From assembly GCF_900182745.1 (NCBI RefSeq), contig NZ_FXTY01000008.1:124001-188000 (forward strand): a DNA stretch of 64,000 nt. The letters are read 5' to 3'. The DNA is from Shimia sagamensis. Lineage in GTDB: Bacteria > Pseudomonadota > Alphaproteobacteria > Rhodobacterales > Rhodobacteraceae. Under the pieces are notes generated by a model. The model was not told where the DNA came from. It saw only the letters and a program-made list of their open reading frames with translations, and did not search any database. The position numbers and the translations under genes were made by a program. Positions 52,141-61,905 of this stretch are shown here, in pieces (the first letter of the stretch is position 1; each line of letters starts with the position of its first letter).

Positions 52141-52154
52141 TTGACCAAAATCAA
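52141..52154. promoter_or_regulatory. FNR-type box upstream of nap
   Basis: TTGAC-CAAA-ATCAA matches TTGAY-N4-RTCAA, the site bound by FNR/FnrL and related CRP-family proteins. About 100 bases before napF, it would activate nap when oxygen is low. Confidence 0.7.
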
Positions 52155-52163
52155 TTACAGGGC

Positions 52164-52177
52164 ATGATCTATATCAA
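52164..52177. promoter_or_regulatory. Second FNR-type box upstream of nap
   Basis: ATGAT-CTAT-ATCAA has one mismatch to the consensus. Its centre lies 23 bases from that of the first box and about 80 bases before napF. Two boxes suggest two regulators (for example FnrL and an NO-sensing Dnr type) or cooperative binding. Confidence 0.6.
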
Positions 52178-52251
52178 AGTCGGTTTTGAATTTTCCATTA
52201 AAAGTGCCATCGCGAACAAGATGGACACAGGTAACTAGAGTTGGCGTGTAC

Positions 52252-52809
52252 GTGACTATTGAGACGACACATTCGCCCAAAAGACGAGCATTCTTGAGGG
52301 GCCACTTTGACGAAGAAGGCATTCTGCGCGCGCCCGGTGCGTTAGACATGTCGCTCTTTGTTGAGGCGTGCACACGCTGCGGTGATTGTGCGGCACACTG
52401 CCCGCAAGCGATTATCACGGCTGACGTCGACGGTTTTCCAATGGTGGATGTCAGCGCGCGCGGCTGCACGTTTTGCGGTGTCTGTTCTGATGTCTGTGAC
52501 GCTGGCGCAATCCTCGCGTCAGATTCATGGCTTTACCGCCCAACTGTGGCGGACACCTGTCTCTCCAAACAAGGCGTCACCTGTCGTGCCTGCGAAGATC
52601 ATTGTGAAGAGAGCGCGATCCGGTTCCGTCTGATGACGGGAGGGCGCTCTGCACCTCTTATCGACCCCGAAATCTGTTCTGGATGTGGCGCCTGTGTTGC
52701 GCCTTGCCCATCTGATGCCATCACCGTTGGGCGCGTTGCGTCCCAATTGACTGCGAGCTCAACCCAAGCCAGCGAGACCGACGTATGTACAATATCTGCG
52801 GATGCCTAG
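52252..52809 (+). CDS. napF: NapF, ferredoxin-type protein for periplasmic nitrate reductase
   Basis: A 185-residue cytoplasmic protein with 4Fe-4S clusters that helps to load or activate NapA. Cys motifs: CTRCGDCAAHCP, CTFCGVCSDVC, a partial CRACEDHC and CSGCGACVAPCP. I use the GTG at 52252; a longer frame starts earlier without a ribosome site. A twin-Arg-like KRRAFLRG near residue 10 is part of the known NapF start. It overlaps napD by 25 bases. Confidence 0.9.
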   Translation: MTIETTHSPKRRAFLRGHFDEEGILRAPGALDMSLFVEACTRCGDCAAHCPQAIITADVDGFPMVDVSARGCTFCGVCSDVCDAGAILASDSWLYRPTVADTCLSKQGVTCRACEDHCEESAIRFRLMTGGRSAPLIDPEICSGCGACVAPCPSDAITVGRVASQLTASSTQASETDVCTISADA

Positions 52810-53048
52810 TCCACGCGATGCCCGAAAAAGTGCCAGAGGTGCAAGCGGCCATTGAGACTTCTGAGGGATGTGAAGTGCACGCCCAAGAAGATGGTCGCAT
52901 TGTGGTCACCGTCGAAGACACCGACAACCGGCGCGCGTCTGAAATCATTATGGACATGCACCAGATCCCCGGCGTGATCACTGTCACGCTGACTTATCAT
53001 CATTTTGAACCAAGCGGCGCTGATGCGGCCGCAACTACAGCGCTCTAA
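52785..53048 (+). CDS. napD: NapD, chaperone for NapA export
   Basis: An 87-residue protein that binds the twin-arginine signal of NapA until its cofactor is in place. The ferredoxin-like fold is suggested by ICGCLVHAMPEKVPEVQAAI, a segment CEVHAQEDGRIVVTVE and ASEIIMDMHQIPGVITVTL. It starts within the end of napF and is followed 12 bases later by napA, the usual place. Confidence 0.9.
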   Translation: MYNICGCLVHAMPEKVPEVQAAIETSEGCEVHAQEDGRIVVTVEDTDNRRASEIIMDMHQIPGVITVTLTYHHFEPSGADAAATTAL

Positions 53049-53060
53049 GGAGGACCAGCC

Positions 53061-55550
53061 ATGACATTGCCAACGTCCCGTCGCACATTTTTGAAGTCGA
53101 CCGCCGCCGCCGCCACGGCCTCAGCAGCAGGCATTACATTGCCAAAAGAAGCAGAGGCCCAAGTGGGTACACCTGATATCCGTTGGGACAAGGCGCCTTG
53201 CCGTTTCTGCGGCACCGGTTGTTCGGTACTGGTAGGAACCAAGGACGGCCGTGTGGTCGCCACCCAGGGTGACCCCAAAGCACCGGTGAACCGGGGCTTG
53301 AACTGTATCAAAGGCTACTTCCTGTCCAAGATCATGTACGGTGAGGACCGCCTCACCACGCCACTGCTGCGCAAAACCAATGGTCAGTATGACAAAGAAG
53401 GCGAATTCACCCCAGTGAGCTGGGAAGAAGCTTTCGACATTATGGCGGTCAAGTTTAAGGATGCCCTGAAAGAAAAAGGCCCAACCGGTATTGGCATGTT
53501 TGGGTCTGGCCAGTGGACCGTTTGGGAAGGCTATGCTGCTTCCAAGCTCATGAAAGCAGGCTTCCTGTCCAACAATATCGATCCAAACGCGCGCCACTGT
53601 ATGGCGTCTGCGGTTGTGGGCTTTATGCGCGCCTTTGGCATTGATGAGCCGATGGGCTGTTATGACGACCTTGAGCACGCCGACACATTTGTGCTCTGGG
53701 GCTCCAACATGGCAGAGATGCACCCAATTCTTTGGTCGCGCCTGACAGACACCCGTTTGACAAAGCCCGGTGCGGAAGTACACGTGCTCTCAACATTTGA
53801 GCACCGGTCGTTTGAACTGGCTGACAACGGCATGATCTTCACGCCTCAGACCGATCTCGCAATCCTGAACTATATCGCCAACTACATCATCGAAAATGAT
53901 GCGGTGAACTGGGACTTTGTAAATGAGAAGGTGAACTTCACCAAAGCTGTCACGGACATCGGCTATGGCCTTCGTGATGAGCATCCGCTGCAACAAGCCG
54001 CGGAAAACCCAAACAATGGCGGCCTCGAGAAAATCGATTTTGAGGCCTACAAGGATTATGTCTCTGAATACACACTAGAAAAAACCAGTGAGATTTCTGG
54101 TGTGTCAGAAAATGCGCTGCTGCGTCTGGCGCAACAATATGCCGACCCTGATCGCAAGGTGATGTCGCTTTGGACAATGGGCTTCAACCAACACACACGC
54201 GGGTCCTGGGTAAACGGCTTGATGTACAATGTGCACCTGTTGACCGGAAAAATCTCTGAGCCTGGCAACTCGCCATTCTCGCTGACAGGTCAGCCATCCG
54301 CCTGTGGTACCGCTCGTGAAGTGGGCACCTTTGCCCACCGTCTGCCAGCGGACATGGTTGTGGCCAATGATGAGCACCGTGCCATTTCTGAGAAGAAGTG
54401 GAAGCTGCCAGCGGGTATTCTCAATGCCAAGGTTGGTTCGCACGCAGTGCAGCAAAACCGCGACCTGAAAGATGGCAAGATCAATGCTTATTGGGTGCAA
54501 TGTAACAACAACATGCAGGCTGCACCTAATATCAACGAAGAAGGCTTCCCGGGCTATCGCAACCCGGACAACTTCATTGTTGTGTCGGACCCGTATCCAA
54601 CCGTGACCACAATGGCGGCGGATTTGATCCTGCCAACTGCCATGTGGGTGGAGAAAGAAGGCGCCTACGGCAACGCGGAACGTCGGACCCAGTTCTGGCG
54701 TCAGCAAGTGGATGCGCCGGGTGATGCAAAATCCGACCTTTGGCAGTTGATGGAATTCTCCAAACGCTTCACCACCAATGAGGTGTGGCCGGAGGAGATT
54801 TTGGCCGCCAACCCTGAGTACAAAGACAAAACCTTGTTTGAAGTGCTCTTTGGAAATGGCCAGGTGGACAAATATGGTCTGGATGAGCGTCAGGAAGGTT
54901 TTGCCAACGATGAATCCGAACACTTCGGCTTCTACGTGCAAAAGGGACTCTTTGAAGAGTACGCCAGCTTTGGCCGCGGCAAAGCCCACGATCTGGCTGA
55001 TTTTGACGTCTATCACAAGGCTCGAGGTCTGCGCTGGCCCGTCGTGGATGGCAAAGAGACGCTTTATCGCTTCCGTGAGGGCTACGACTCCTACGTGAAA
55101 GAAGGCGAGGGCGTGAAGTTCTACGGCAAGCCCGACGGTCGTGCCAACATCATCTTTGCGCCCTATGAGCCGCCAGCGGAAAGCCCGGATGAGGACTTCA
55201 ACTTGTGGCTTGTGACTGGTCGTGTGCTTGAGCATTGGCATTCTGGGTCGATGACACGCCGTGTGCCAGAATTGCACCGCGCGTACCCCTACGCTCAGGT
55301 GTTTATGCATCCTGAGGACGCCAAAGAACGCGGTCTGCGTCGTGGACAAGAGATCACCATCTCTACGCGTCGCGGTGACATGCAGAGCCGGGTGGAAACC
55401 CGAGGACGCAACAAGATGCCAAGAGGCGTGGTGTTTGTGCCATGGTTTGATGAAGGCCAGCTGATCAACAAGCTGACTTTGGACGCCACTTGCCCGCTCT
55501 CCAAAGAGACCGACTTCAAAAAATGTGCCTGTAAGGTTGAGCGCGCCTAA
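53061..55550 (+). CDS. napA: NapA, catalytic subunit of periplasmic nitrate reductase
   Basis: An 829-residue enzyme that reduces nitrate to nitrite in the periplasm with a molybdenum bis-MGD cofactor. [13 protein letters not shown] is a twin-arginine signal. Cys47, 50, 54 and 82 bind the 4Fe-4S cluster. Cys180 in NARHCMAS should ligate molybdenum. The middle has [13 protein letters not shown] and the end [19 protein letters not shown]. Electrons come from NapB. GGAGGA precedes the ATG. Confidence 0.97.
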   Translation: MTLPTSRRTFLKSTAAAATASAAGITLPKEAEAQVGTPDIRWDKAPCRFCGTGCSVLVGTKDGRVVATQGDPKAPVNRGLNCIKGYFLSKIMYGEDRLTTPLLRKTNGQYDKEGEFTPVSWEEAFDIMAVKFKDALKEKGPTGIGMFGSGQWTVWEGYAASKLMKAGFLSNNIDPNARHCMASAVVGFMRAFGIDEPMGCYDDLEHADTFVLWGSNMAEMHPILWSRLTDTRLTKPGAEVHVLSTFEHRSFELADNGMIFTPQTDLAILNYIANYIIENDAVNWDFVNEKVNFTKAVTDIGYGLRDEHPLQQAAENPNNGGLEKIDFEAYKDYVSEYTLEKTSEISGVSENALLRLAQQYADPDRKVMSLWTMGFNQHTRGSWVNGLMYNVHLLTGKISEPGNSPFSLTGQPSACGTAREVGTFAHRLPADMVVANDEHRAISEKKWKLPAGILNAKVGSHAVQQNRDLKDGKINAYWVQCNNNMQAAPNINEEGFPGYRNPDNFIVVSDPYPTVTTMAADLILPTAMWVEKEGAYGNAERRTQFWRQQVDAPGDAKSDLWQLMEFSKRFTTNEVWPEEILAANPEYKDKTLFEVLFGNGQVDKYGLDERQEGFANDESEHFGFYVQKGLFEEYASFGRGKAHDLADFDVYHKARGLRWPVVDGKETLYRFREGYDSYVKEGEGVKFYGKPDGRANIIFAPYEPPAESPDEDFNLWLVTGRVLEHWHSGSMTRRVPELHRAYPYAQVFMHPEDAKERGLRRGQEITISTRRGDMQSRVETRGRNKMPRGVVFVPWFDEGQLINKLTLDATCPLSKETDFKKCACKVERA

Positions 55551-55585
55551 GCGCTCCTCCCCTTAGGTATTTGAAAGTTAGAGCC

Positions 55586-56416
55586 ATGTCCGCCACGTCG
55601 ACACAGCCAAAGAGTCCGGCCCGTCGCCGCTTCCTTCAGGATGCGGCGCGCGGAACGGCTGGCTGTGCGGTGGCGGGCATGTCCTTGGCGTGGTTTGTTC
55701 AGGATGCGCGGGCCTTGCCAGATCGGGCCATTCGCCCGCCCGGGGCTTTGCCCGAGGATGATTTTCTGGCGGCCTGCATTCGCTGCGGCCTCTGTGTGCG
55801 GGATTGCCCCTATGACACGCTGGTGCTCGCCGAACTGGGCATAGATGGTGCCGCCACCGGCACGCCGTTTTTTACGGCCCGCGATGTTCCTTGTGAGATG
55901 TGTGAGGATATTCCGTGTGTTGTGGCTTGCCCGACCGGCGCGCTGGACCACGAATTGACCGATATTGACGACAGCCGTATGGGGCTTGCGGTTCTGATTG
56001 ATCAGGAAAACTGCCTGAACGCTTTGGGCTTGCGCTGCGACGTTTGTTACCGCGTGTGTCCGGTTATTGATGAGGCGATTACTTTGGAACGCCGCCACAA
56101 TGAGCGTTCCGGCCACCATGCAATCTTTATGCCGGTGGTGCATTCGGACCACTGCACCGGCTGTGGCAAGTGTGAAAAGTCCTGCGTCTTGCCGGGCGAG
56201 GCCGCGATCAAAGTTTTGCCCATTCGTGTGGCGCAGGCTGATCAGGCGGAACATTACAAACGCAGTTGGGATGAGAACACTCCACTGGTGGATGAGATCA
56301 TTGATCTGCCAGATCGCCTGCCAGGAACAGGCACAGATAATCTTGCTGCACCAGGGGGTTTTGAGCCGACCTTCAAGTTGCCGCAAGGCGCAACAACGGG
56401 AGGTGTTGGTCAATGA
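55586..56416 (+). CDS. napG: NapG, periplasmic ferredoxin-type quinol oxidation protein
   Basis: A 276-residue protein with a twin-arginine signal ([12 protein letters not shown]) and four 4Fe-4S cluster motifs: [45 protein letters not shown] and [14 protein letters not shown]. With NapH it draws electrons from quinol. I start at MSATSTQPK. The stop overlaps the napH ATG. Confidence 0.93.
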   Translation: MSATSTQPKSPARRRFLQDAARGTAGCAVAGMSLAWFVQDARALPDRAIRPPGALPEDDFLAACIRCGLCVRDCPYDTLVLAELGIDGAATGTPFFTARDVPCEMCEDIPCVVACPTGALDHELTDIDDSRMGLAVLIDQENCLNALGLRCDVCYRVCPVIDEAITLERRHNERSGHHAIFMPVVHSDHCTGCGKCEKSCVLPGEAAIKVLPIRVAQADQAEHYKRSWDENTPLVDEIIDLPDRLPGTGTDNLAAPGGFEPTFKLPQGATTGGVGQ

Positions 56417-57333
56417 GTGACAAGACAGCACTGCCTGTTGGTGCAGAAGCGATCCGCGATAAAGGTTATTGGCTAGCATACAGGTTTCTGATCCTGCGCC
56501 GTCTCAGCCAGTCATTTTTTCTAAGCTTGTTTTTGCTGGGCCCTTGGTTTGGCATTTGGTGGGTGAAAGGCAATCTGAGCGGGTCTCTGACCTTCAACGT
56601 TTTGCCACTGACCGATCCGTTCATTTCGCTGCAAAGCATTGTGGCGGGGCACTGGCCTGAAATGACAGCGCTCATTGGCGCGCTCATCGTTGGCGCGGTC
56701 TATGCGCTCATTGGCGGGCGAGTCTATTGCAGCTGGGTGTGCCCAATCAATCCAGTGACGGATGCGGCCAGCTGGCTACACCGCAAGCTCGATCTGCCCA
56801 AAGGATGGCAGCCAAAACGCGGTACCAAGTACTTCATGCTGGCCATGGTGCTGGGCGTGAGTGTGCTCACTGGCACAGTGGCCTGGGAGTTTGTGAACCC
56901 GATTTCCATGCTGCATCGCGGTCTGATCTTTGGAGTTGGCTTTGCTTGGGCGCTGGTGATTGGCGTGTTCCTATTTGATCTTGTTTTGGCTCGCCGCGGC
57001 TGGTGTGGCCATCTATGCCCGGTTGGAGCCTTTTATGGCCTGTTGGGCGGCAAATCCCTGTTGCGGGTCTCGGCGCTAGAGCGCGCGGCCTGTGACGATT
57101 GCATGGACTGCTTTGCGGTCTGTCCGGAAATGCAGGTGATTACCCCTGCGCTGCGCGGCAAGGATGCGGATAGCCCGTTGATCCTGTCGCCGGATTGCAC
57201 AAATTGTGGCCGTTGCATCGACGTGTGCTCGGTCAATGTATTCCACTTTACCCATCGATTTGACGAGACGCCCGCGCCGGGGCGTGTCCGAGACCGAACC
57301 AACCCAGCGCCAAAGGTCGGCAAAGCCGCCTGA
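56413..57333 (+). CDS. napH: NapH, membrane quinol dehydrogenase subunit
   Basis: A 306-residue membrane protein with about four hydrophobic helices (among them [16 protein letters not shown] and [20 protein letters not shown]). It has the CSWVCP and CGHLCP motifs and two ferredoxin motifs in a cytoplasmic tail ([12 protein letters not shown] and [11 protein letters not shown]). It oxidises quinol and passes electrons to NapG. The start overlaps the napG stop. Confidence 0.93.
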   Translation: MSDKTALPVGAEAIRDKGYWLAYRFLILRRLSQSFFLSLFLLGPWFGIWWVKGNLSGSLTFNVLPLTDPFISLQSIVAGHWPEMTALIGALIVGAVYALIGGRVYCSWVCPINPVTDAASWLHRKLDLPKGWQPKRGTKYFMLAMVLGVSVLTGTVAWEFVNPISMLHRGLIFGVGFAWALVIGVFLFDLVLARRGWCGHLCPVGAFYGLLGGKSLLRVSALERAACDDCMDCFAVCPEMQVITPALRGKDADSPLILSPDCTNCGRCIDVCSVNVFHFTHRFDETPAPGRVRDRTNPAPKVGKAA

Positions 57334-57353
57334 GAAGCTAAGGAGAAAGAAAG

Positions 57354-57788
57354 ATGAAAAAACATCCCCTCATCAGCGCCCTGACGGCAGCCGCCATTGT
57401 TCTTGGCAGCGGGTTTGCTGTCGCGGATCAGGCCGGAAACGTAAAATCTCTGCGCAATGATCCCATTGACGCCACCAACCGGCTTGACGAAGTGCTGCAC
57501 CAGCAGTCCGGCCGCGTGGCGCGCAATTATCGTCAGCAGCCACCTTTGATCCCGCATACCGTGGATCAGTATCAGATCGATCTGAGCGCCAACCAATGTT
57601 TGGCCTGCCATGACTGGACCAAAGCGGGCGAACGCGGTGCACCAACCCTTTCGATGACCCATTATCAGGGCCGAGATGGCGAGCAACTAGACGAAGTGGC
57701 CGGCACCCGTTGGTTCTGTAACCAATGTCACGTGCCACAAGCCAATGCGCCAGCGCTGGTCGAAAACGAATTTGAATCGTCCAACTAA
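57354..57788 (+). CDS. napB: NapB, diheme cytochrome c subunit
   Basis: A 144-residue electron donor to NapA. A signal peptide (LISALTAAAIVLGSGFAVA) is followed by two heme sites, CLACH at 82-86 and CNQCH at 122-126. His residues near 68 and 103 could be the axial ligands. AAGGAGAAAG precedes the ATG. Confidence 0.94.
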   Translation: MKKHPLISALTAAAIVLGSGFAVADQAGNVKSLRNDPIDATNRLDEVLHQQSGRVARNYRQQPPLIPHTVDQYQIDLSANQCLACHDWTKAGERGAPTLSMTHYQGRDGEQLDEVAGTRWFCNQCHVPQANAPALVENEFESSN

Positions 57789-57811
57789 CGTCTGGAAGAG
57801 GGAAGGTAGCC

Positions 57812-58525
57812 ATGTCTGATCAAGGCAACAAAACCGGCAAAAAGCCGGGCTTCATACGCCGCACCTGGTCCACGTTGTGGTCTCCGACGTCGGCATTTTC
57901 GCTGGGCGCCTTGCTGTTTGGCGGGTTTCTGGCCGGTATCCTGTTTTGGGGTGGGTTTCACTGGTCGCTTGAGCTGACCAACACGGAAGAGTTCTGTGTG
58001 TCCTGCCATGAGATGGAGCGTAACTACGAAGAATACACGGAAACGGTTCACTACAACAACCGCTCCGGTGTGCGCGCGACCTGTCCGGATTGTCACGTGC
58101 CGAAACAATGGCAGCACAAAATTAAGGCCAAAATTCTCGCGTCTAAGGATCTCTACCACACGGTAATGGGTACCATCGATACAGACGAGAAGTATGATGA
58201 ACATCGCCTATCGATGGCCTCTGCGTCCTGGAAAAAAATGAAGAAAAGCGACAGCCGGGAGTGCCGTAACTGTCATAAGTTCAACTATATGGACTTCACA
58301 GTTCAAGAAAACCGGGCCGCATCACAGCACCAGTTGGCGTTGGATGAAGGCAAGACCTGTATCGATTGCCACCAGGGCATCGCGCACCGTCTTCCTGCGG
58401 ATTATCTAAAAGCGTATGAAGATGTGACCGCTGAGCTGGACGGTGAGATTGTGGTGCCGGAAAACCCGGGGCGTGACGTTGCCACGGCCGGCAGCGAGAT
58501 CAAGGGCTATCTGGCGTCTAACTGA
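57812..58525 (+). CDS. napC: NapC, tetraheme quinol dehydrogenase
   Basis: A 237-residue NapC/NirT-family protein. One N-terminal membrane helix (about 28-48) anchors it; four heme sites follow: CVSCH at 62-66, CPDCH at 91-95, CRNCH at 151-155 and CIDCH at 183-187. It passes electrons from quinol to NapB. Together with NapGH the operon has two quinol-oxidising routes. GGAAGG precedes the ATG; a strong terminator follows. Confidence 0.95.
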   Translation: MSDQGNKTGKKPGFIRRTWSTLWSPTSAFSLGALLFGGFLAGILFWGGFHWSLELTNTEEFCVSCHEMERNYEEYTETVHYNNRSGVRATCPDCHVPKQWQHKIKAKILASKDLYHTVMGTIDTDEKYDEHRLSMASASWKKMKKSDSRECRNCHKFNYMDFTVQENRAASQHQLALDEGKTCIDCHQGIAHRLPADYLKAYEDVTAELDGEIVVPENPGRDVATAGSEIKGYLASN

Positions 58526-58552
58526 GCCAACAATCTATTCGACTGAATGATG

Positions 58553-58583
58553 AGAGCGTCTCCAATGGAGACGCTCTTTTTTG
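58553..58583 (+). terminator. Terminator of the nap operon
   Basis: AGAGCGTCTCC and GGAGACGCTCT form a perfect 11-pair stem over AAT, followed by a T-run with TTTTTTG. About 28 bases after the napC stop. Confidence 0.9.
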
Positions 58584-58597
58584 TTGTTGTAACGTAA

Positions 58598-58830
58598 AGC
58601 GCCGGCGCTCATCTCTGAGCTACCGGCGCTGGCCTTGAGTTCCGTGAGTGGTCTGGCTTGGGCTCAGACTGGCGCGCCACATCAAGGCTAATGTCTTGCG
58701 CCGACAACCAACTCCAACAGGGAGGGAGGGAGTGAAGTTGGTCGTTGTGGTCGCACCGCTCAAGGGAGGGAGGAAAGCGGCGCGGGTCTTCTGGAGGAGG
58801 TGTGCGGCGTTGTCCCCAGGCCGCTTCGTC
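58598..58830 (-). ncRNA. Candidate CUCC-rich small RNA hairpins
   Basis: In a 468-base gap with no credible gene, the minus strand has CCTCCTCC (58793-58800) and two hairpins with pyrimidine loops: CCGCT/AGCGG around TTCCTCCCTCCCTTG (58756-58780), and ACCAACT/AGTTGGT around a loop with CTCCCTCCCTCCC (58707-58742). A stem AGCGCCGG/CCGGCGCT (58598-58630) then TTTACGTT could end the RNA. Loops complementary to Shine-Dalgarno sequences are known in rhodobacterial CcsR and related RNAs. The usual partner gene (DUF1127) is not seen. Confidence 0.35.
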
Positions 58831-58993
58831 CTCTGTGATACTGATATGGGACAGGGGTAAATAATTCCTTTTGGAGTTTCGGAATAATCCTTGTGAATTT
58901 GCGCCAAATTTTAGCGATCAAGCCTGCTGCCCTTATCCTGCTTGACCTCATACAGTGGTTTGGCCGACAAAAGCGTAAGAGAGGCGGGCACTT

Positions 58994-59830
58994 ATGGGAA
59001 ATTTGGTTAACAGCTTGCGGACGGCGGTGGTGCGGTTTAACGGAAAAAACGGCTTTATGCGAAGCTCGCATTTGACGTTGTCATTTGTGTTTGCGCTGTT
59101 CCCATTCTGCCTTTTCGCTCTCTCACTGGCAGGGGTGTTGAGTCCCAAGGCGCAGGTGGATGATATTATCGATTTTGCGATTGGGGCTTGGCCGGATGCC
59201 ATTGCGGGACCAATCGAAAGCGAGTTGCGTGCGGTTTTGCAGGCGGGCAGCTCGACGCTTACTTTGGGTGCCGTACTGGCGATTGTGTTTGCATCAAATG
59301 GCGTAGATGCCATTCGGCTGGTGATCACCGATGCTTATCGAGACACGGATCCGCGCCCGTTTTGGAAGGTGCGTGCCTTGGCGATTTTATTTGTGGTCGC
59401 GGGCAGCGCGCTCTTTACTGCCGCTGGCGTGGTCAGTGTGCTGGTGCCTGTGGTCATCCATTTCTTTGGCGATTTGGTGCCGTGGTTGGATCAATCCATT
59501 CTGAGCAATGATGAGTTTCGCCAAGGTGTCATTTTTGCGGTGACGACGTTTTTCCTGTACGCCTGCCACAGGTGGCTGCCAGGAGTGCCTCATAAGGCAA
59601 AGAGCCTTTGGCCTGGCATTCTTCTCTGTCTCGGGCTGTGGTTTGTCGCGTCTAAGGTTTTCACTTTCTACATCAGTAGTTTCTCGACCTATTCTGTGAC
59701 CTACGCTGGGCTCGCCGGCATTATGTCGGCCTTGGTGTACCTTTACCTAATGTCGGCCATTTTTGTCTTGGGCGCTGAGTTCAACGGCCAGCTAATGGAG
59801 GAAGCCCGCAACAGAGGTGAAACCGTATAA
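58994..59830 (+). CDS. YihY/BrkB-family membrane protein
   Basis: A 278-residue inner-membrane protein with about six hydrophobic segments, for example FVFALFPFCLFALSLAGVLS, ALAILFVVAGSALFTAAGVV and AGIMSALVYLYLMSAIFVLG. The FASNGVDAIRLVITDAYR and LPGVPHKAKSLWPGILLC stretches match the family. Function uncertain; older links to virulence or RNase BN are not firm. Its own promoter is likely since the nap terminator lies between. Confidence 0.85.
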   Translation: MGNLVNSLRTAVVRFNGKNGFMRSSHLTLSFVFALFPFCLFALSLAGVLSPKAQVDDIIDFAIGAWPDAIAGPIESELRAVLQAGSSTLTLGAVLAIVFASNGVDAIRLVITDAYRDTDPRPFWKVRALAILFVVAGSALFTAAGVVSVLVPVVIHFFGDLVPWLDQSILSNDEFRQGVIFAVTTFFLYACHRWLPGVPHKAKSLWPGILLCLGLWFVASKVFTFYISSFSTYSVTYAGLAGIMSALVYLYLMSAIFVLGAEFNGQLMEEARNRGETV

Positions 59831-59914
59831 CTACGACCTACGGTACGTCACTCTTGTTGTTGATGCGGCTTTGCCGTTGGGTGTTTTCTGTCGTGGAGAA
59901 GAGGAGATATTGCG

Positions 59915-61516
59915 ATGGTTGAGACCATTGGTGCGTTGTTTGACGCGCGTGCTAAAGCGTTTGGCGGTCATTGTTTTTTGCAAGTTCCTGAAAATTCGGA
60001 ACGGTCCTATCATCCGGATGGATTTGTGTGTTCCTACACCGAAGCCGCAACCGTGGTTGCCGGTATGGAGGCAAAGTTTTCCGCCGCGGGATATGGTCAT
60101 GGCCACCGTATCGCAGTGTTGCTGGAAAACCGGCCGGAGATGCTGCTGATCAAACTGGCGTTGGCCAAACGTGGGATAAGTTGGGTGCCTGTGAACCCGG
60201 ATTACCGTCCAGCGGAAGTGGCATATCTGTTGCAGGATAGCGCTGCGGATTTGGCGCTGGTGGCACCTGAATTGGCGGATTTGATGGCGGCTGGCATCGC
60301 GGAGAGTGGATTGGACGTGCTTACTGTTGTCGTGACGGAGACGCTGCCGGATCTGCCAAACTCTGCTGGGCCTGCGCCGTCTGACCTACCGGTAAGCGGA
60401 TCCACAGAAGCCAGTTTGATCTATACCTCAGGCACGACAGGGCGTCCCAAAGGCTGCATTATGAGCCACGCATATGAAGTGGAGATGGGCCAGTGGTATG
60501 CCACTCGTGGCGGGCTGATCCAGTTTGAGGCTGGTGTGACCAAAGTCTATTGCCCCTTACCGCTGTTTCATGTGAACGCGGCCATCTTGTTGTTTATGGC
60601 GGTGATTGAAACCGGCAGTACACACATCATTCCTGAGCGGTTCCGGGCACGCGCCTGGTGGCGGGAATTGGCGGAAACCGGGGCCACGGCAGCGCATTAC
60701 CTTGGTATCATTATTCCCGCCTTGATGAACCGTGACCAAGAAGACTGGGAACAAAAACATCAGGTTAAGTGGGCCGTTGGGGCAGGGGTGGAACCCACCC
60801 TACATAGGCCATTTGAGGAGCGCTTCGGATTTCCACTGATTGAAGTTTGGGGCATGACGGAAATGTGCCGGATGTTGGCTGATTGTCACGAGCCGCGCAG
60901 CATCGACACCCGTGCCATGGGGCGGCCGCAGCCCGGATTAGATGTGCGGGTGGTGGATGAGCAGGACAGTGAGGTGCCACGCGGAGCACCAGGCGAGATG
61001 ACTTTGCGATATAGTGAAGGCACCCCGAGGCGGGGCGCGTTCTCTGGCTATTTGAACCTGCCGGAGGCCACGGAAGAGGCATGGCGTGGGGGGTGGTTTC
61101 ACACCGGCGACACGGTGGTCATGGATGAAACCGACATGGTCACCTTTGTAGATCGCAAGAAAAACATCATCCGGCGGTCGGGTGAAAACATCGCCGCAGC
61201 AGAAATTGAGGCTTGTTTGCAGGATCATCCGGCAGTGGATCGGGTTGCTGTTGTCGCGGTTGAGGACGCGATGCGGGACGAAGAAGTCATGGCCTGTGTT
61301 CAGGTTCTTGGAGAGGCTGACGAAACGCTTGCCCAGCAGTTGTTTGACTGGAGCTTTGCCCGATTGGCCTATTACAAAGCGCCTGGCTGGATCCGGTTTA
61401 TGGTGGATATTCCGGTGACTGGCACACAGAAGATCCAGAAGCACAGCCTGTTTGGCGACCAAGAAACAGAAACGGACGGCGCATTTGATTTCAGGGCAAA
61501 AAAGAAGCGCAGCTGA
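59915..61516 (+). CDS. Acyl-CoA ligase of the AMP-binding (carnitine/crotonobetaine-CoA ligase-like) family
   Basis: A 533-residue enzyme that activates a carboxylic acid with ATP and CoA. IYTSGTTGRPKG at 169-180 binds ATP; PLPLFHVNAAI, a segment EVWGMTEMCRMLADCHEP, GGWFHTGDTVVMDETD and RKKNIIRRSGENIAAAEIE follow. The catalytic Lys is in TGTQKIQKHSLF. The substrate cannot be told. The GGAGAAGAGGAG site precedes the ATG, 85 bases after the YihY gene. It ends six bases before a convergent small gene. Confidence 0.87.
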   Translation: MVETIGALFDARAKAFGGHCFLQVPENSERSYHPDGFVCSYTEAATVVAGMEAKFSAAGYGHGHRIAVLLENRPEMLLIKLALAKRGISWVPVNPDYRPAEVAYLLQDSAADLALVAPELADLMAAGIAESGLDVLTVVVTETLPDLPNSAGPAPSDLPVSGSTEASLIYTSGTTGRPKGCIMSHAYEVEMGQWYATRGGLIQFEAGVTKVYCPLPLFHVNAAILLFMAVIETGSTHIIPERFRARAWWRELAETGATAAHYLGIIIPALMNRDQEDWEQKHQVKWAVGAGVEPTLHRPFEERFGFPLIEVWGMTEMCRMLADCHEPRSIDTRAMGRPQPGLDVRVVDEQDSEVPRGAPGEMTLRYSEGTPRRGAFSGYLNLPEATEEAWRGGWFHTGDTVVMDETDMVTFVDRKKNIIRRSGENIAAAEIEACLQDHPAVDRVAVVAVEDAMRDEEVMACVQVLGEADETLAQQLFDWSFARLAYYKAPGWIRFMVDIPVTGTQKIQKHSLFGDQETETDGAFDFRAKKKRS

Positions 61517-61522
61517 CCCGGC

Positions 61523-61756
61523 TCAGCAAATGATGCGGAACGGGCTGGTGGTGCAAAGGATGATGTAATCGCGATCGGTTTCAATGAGATGCCAGCCACG
61601 TTTGCGCACTGCCAACTCCAACGCCGCCCGGCCGCATTCGGCCTCTACATCCTGTATGCGGCGACGCACAGCGCCAGCTTCGCCCGATTTGAACGAAGAA
61701 AACACTTGATCCAGCCAATTTTGGCCGGTGGTCGTATGTGACAAAGTGGCCTGCAT
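61523..61756 (-). CDS. Small conserved protein
   Basis: A 77-residue protein from the ATG at 61756; a longer frame reaches 61882 but its extra part looks untranslated. The core AGAVRRRIQDVEAECGRAAL, followed by ELAVRKRGWHLIETDRDYII and a Cys, has the look of a small conserved Rhodobacteraceae family. Function unknown. Two TGGTAAG-type sites lie upstream (61862-61898). Confidence 0.65.
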   Translation of the reverse strand: MQATLSHTTTGQNWLDQVFSSFKSGEAGAVRRRIQDVEAECGRAALELAVRKRGWHLIETDRDYIILCTTSPFRIIC

Positions 61757-61861
61757 TTCAATACTGTGTCGGTAAGGTGGTGAATCTAGCGTTAAGATTT
61801 CCGATAAAGTTGCGTGGTTTTTAACGTCGGTGTTGGCCAAATTGGATAAAACACTGCCATT

Positions 61862-61898
61862 GACGACTGGTAAGTTTCTCACCTGCCCAACTGGTAAG
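61862..61898. promoter_or_regulatory. Two operator-like sites before the small gene
   Basis: GACGACTGGTAAG (61862-61874) and CCCAACTGGTAAG (61886-61898), 24 bases apart, resemble the sites upstream of the TetR gene (62531-62602). They lie 106-142 bases before the ATG of the 77-residue protein. Confidence 0.5.
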
Positions 61899-61905
61899 GC
61901 ACGGA

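Noticed and set aside
54105-55349. 414-residue leftward frame opposite napA
   Set aside because: A shadow of napA; the sense strand has all nitrate reductase motifs.
58648-58860. 70-residue rightward frame in the gap after nap
   Set aside because: No ribosome binding site and a composition like translated structured RNA; the hairpins on the other strand explain the pattern better.
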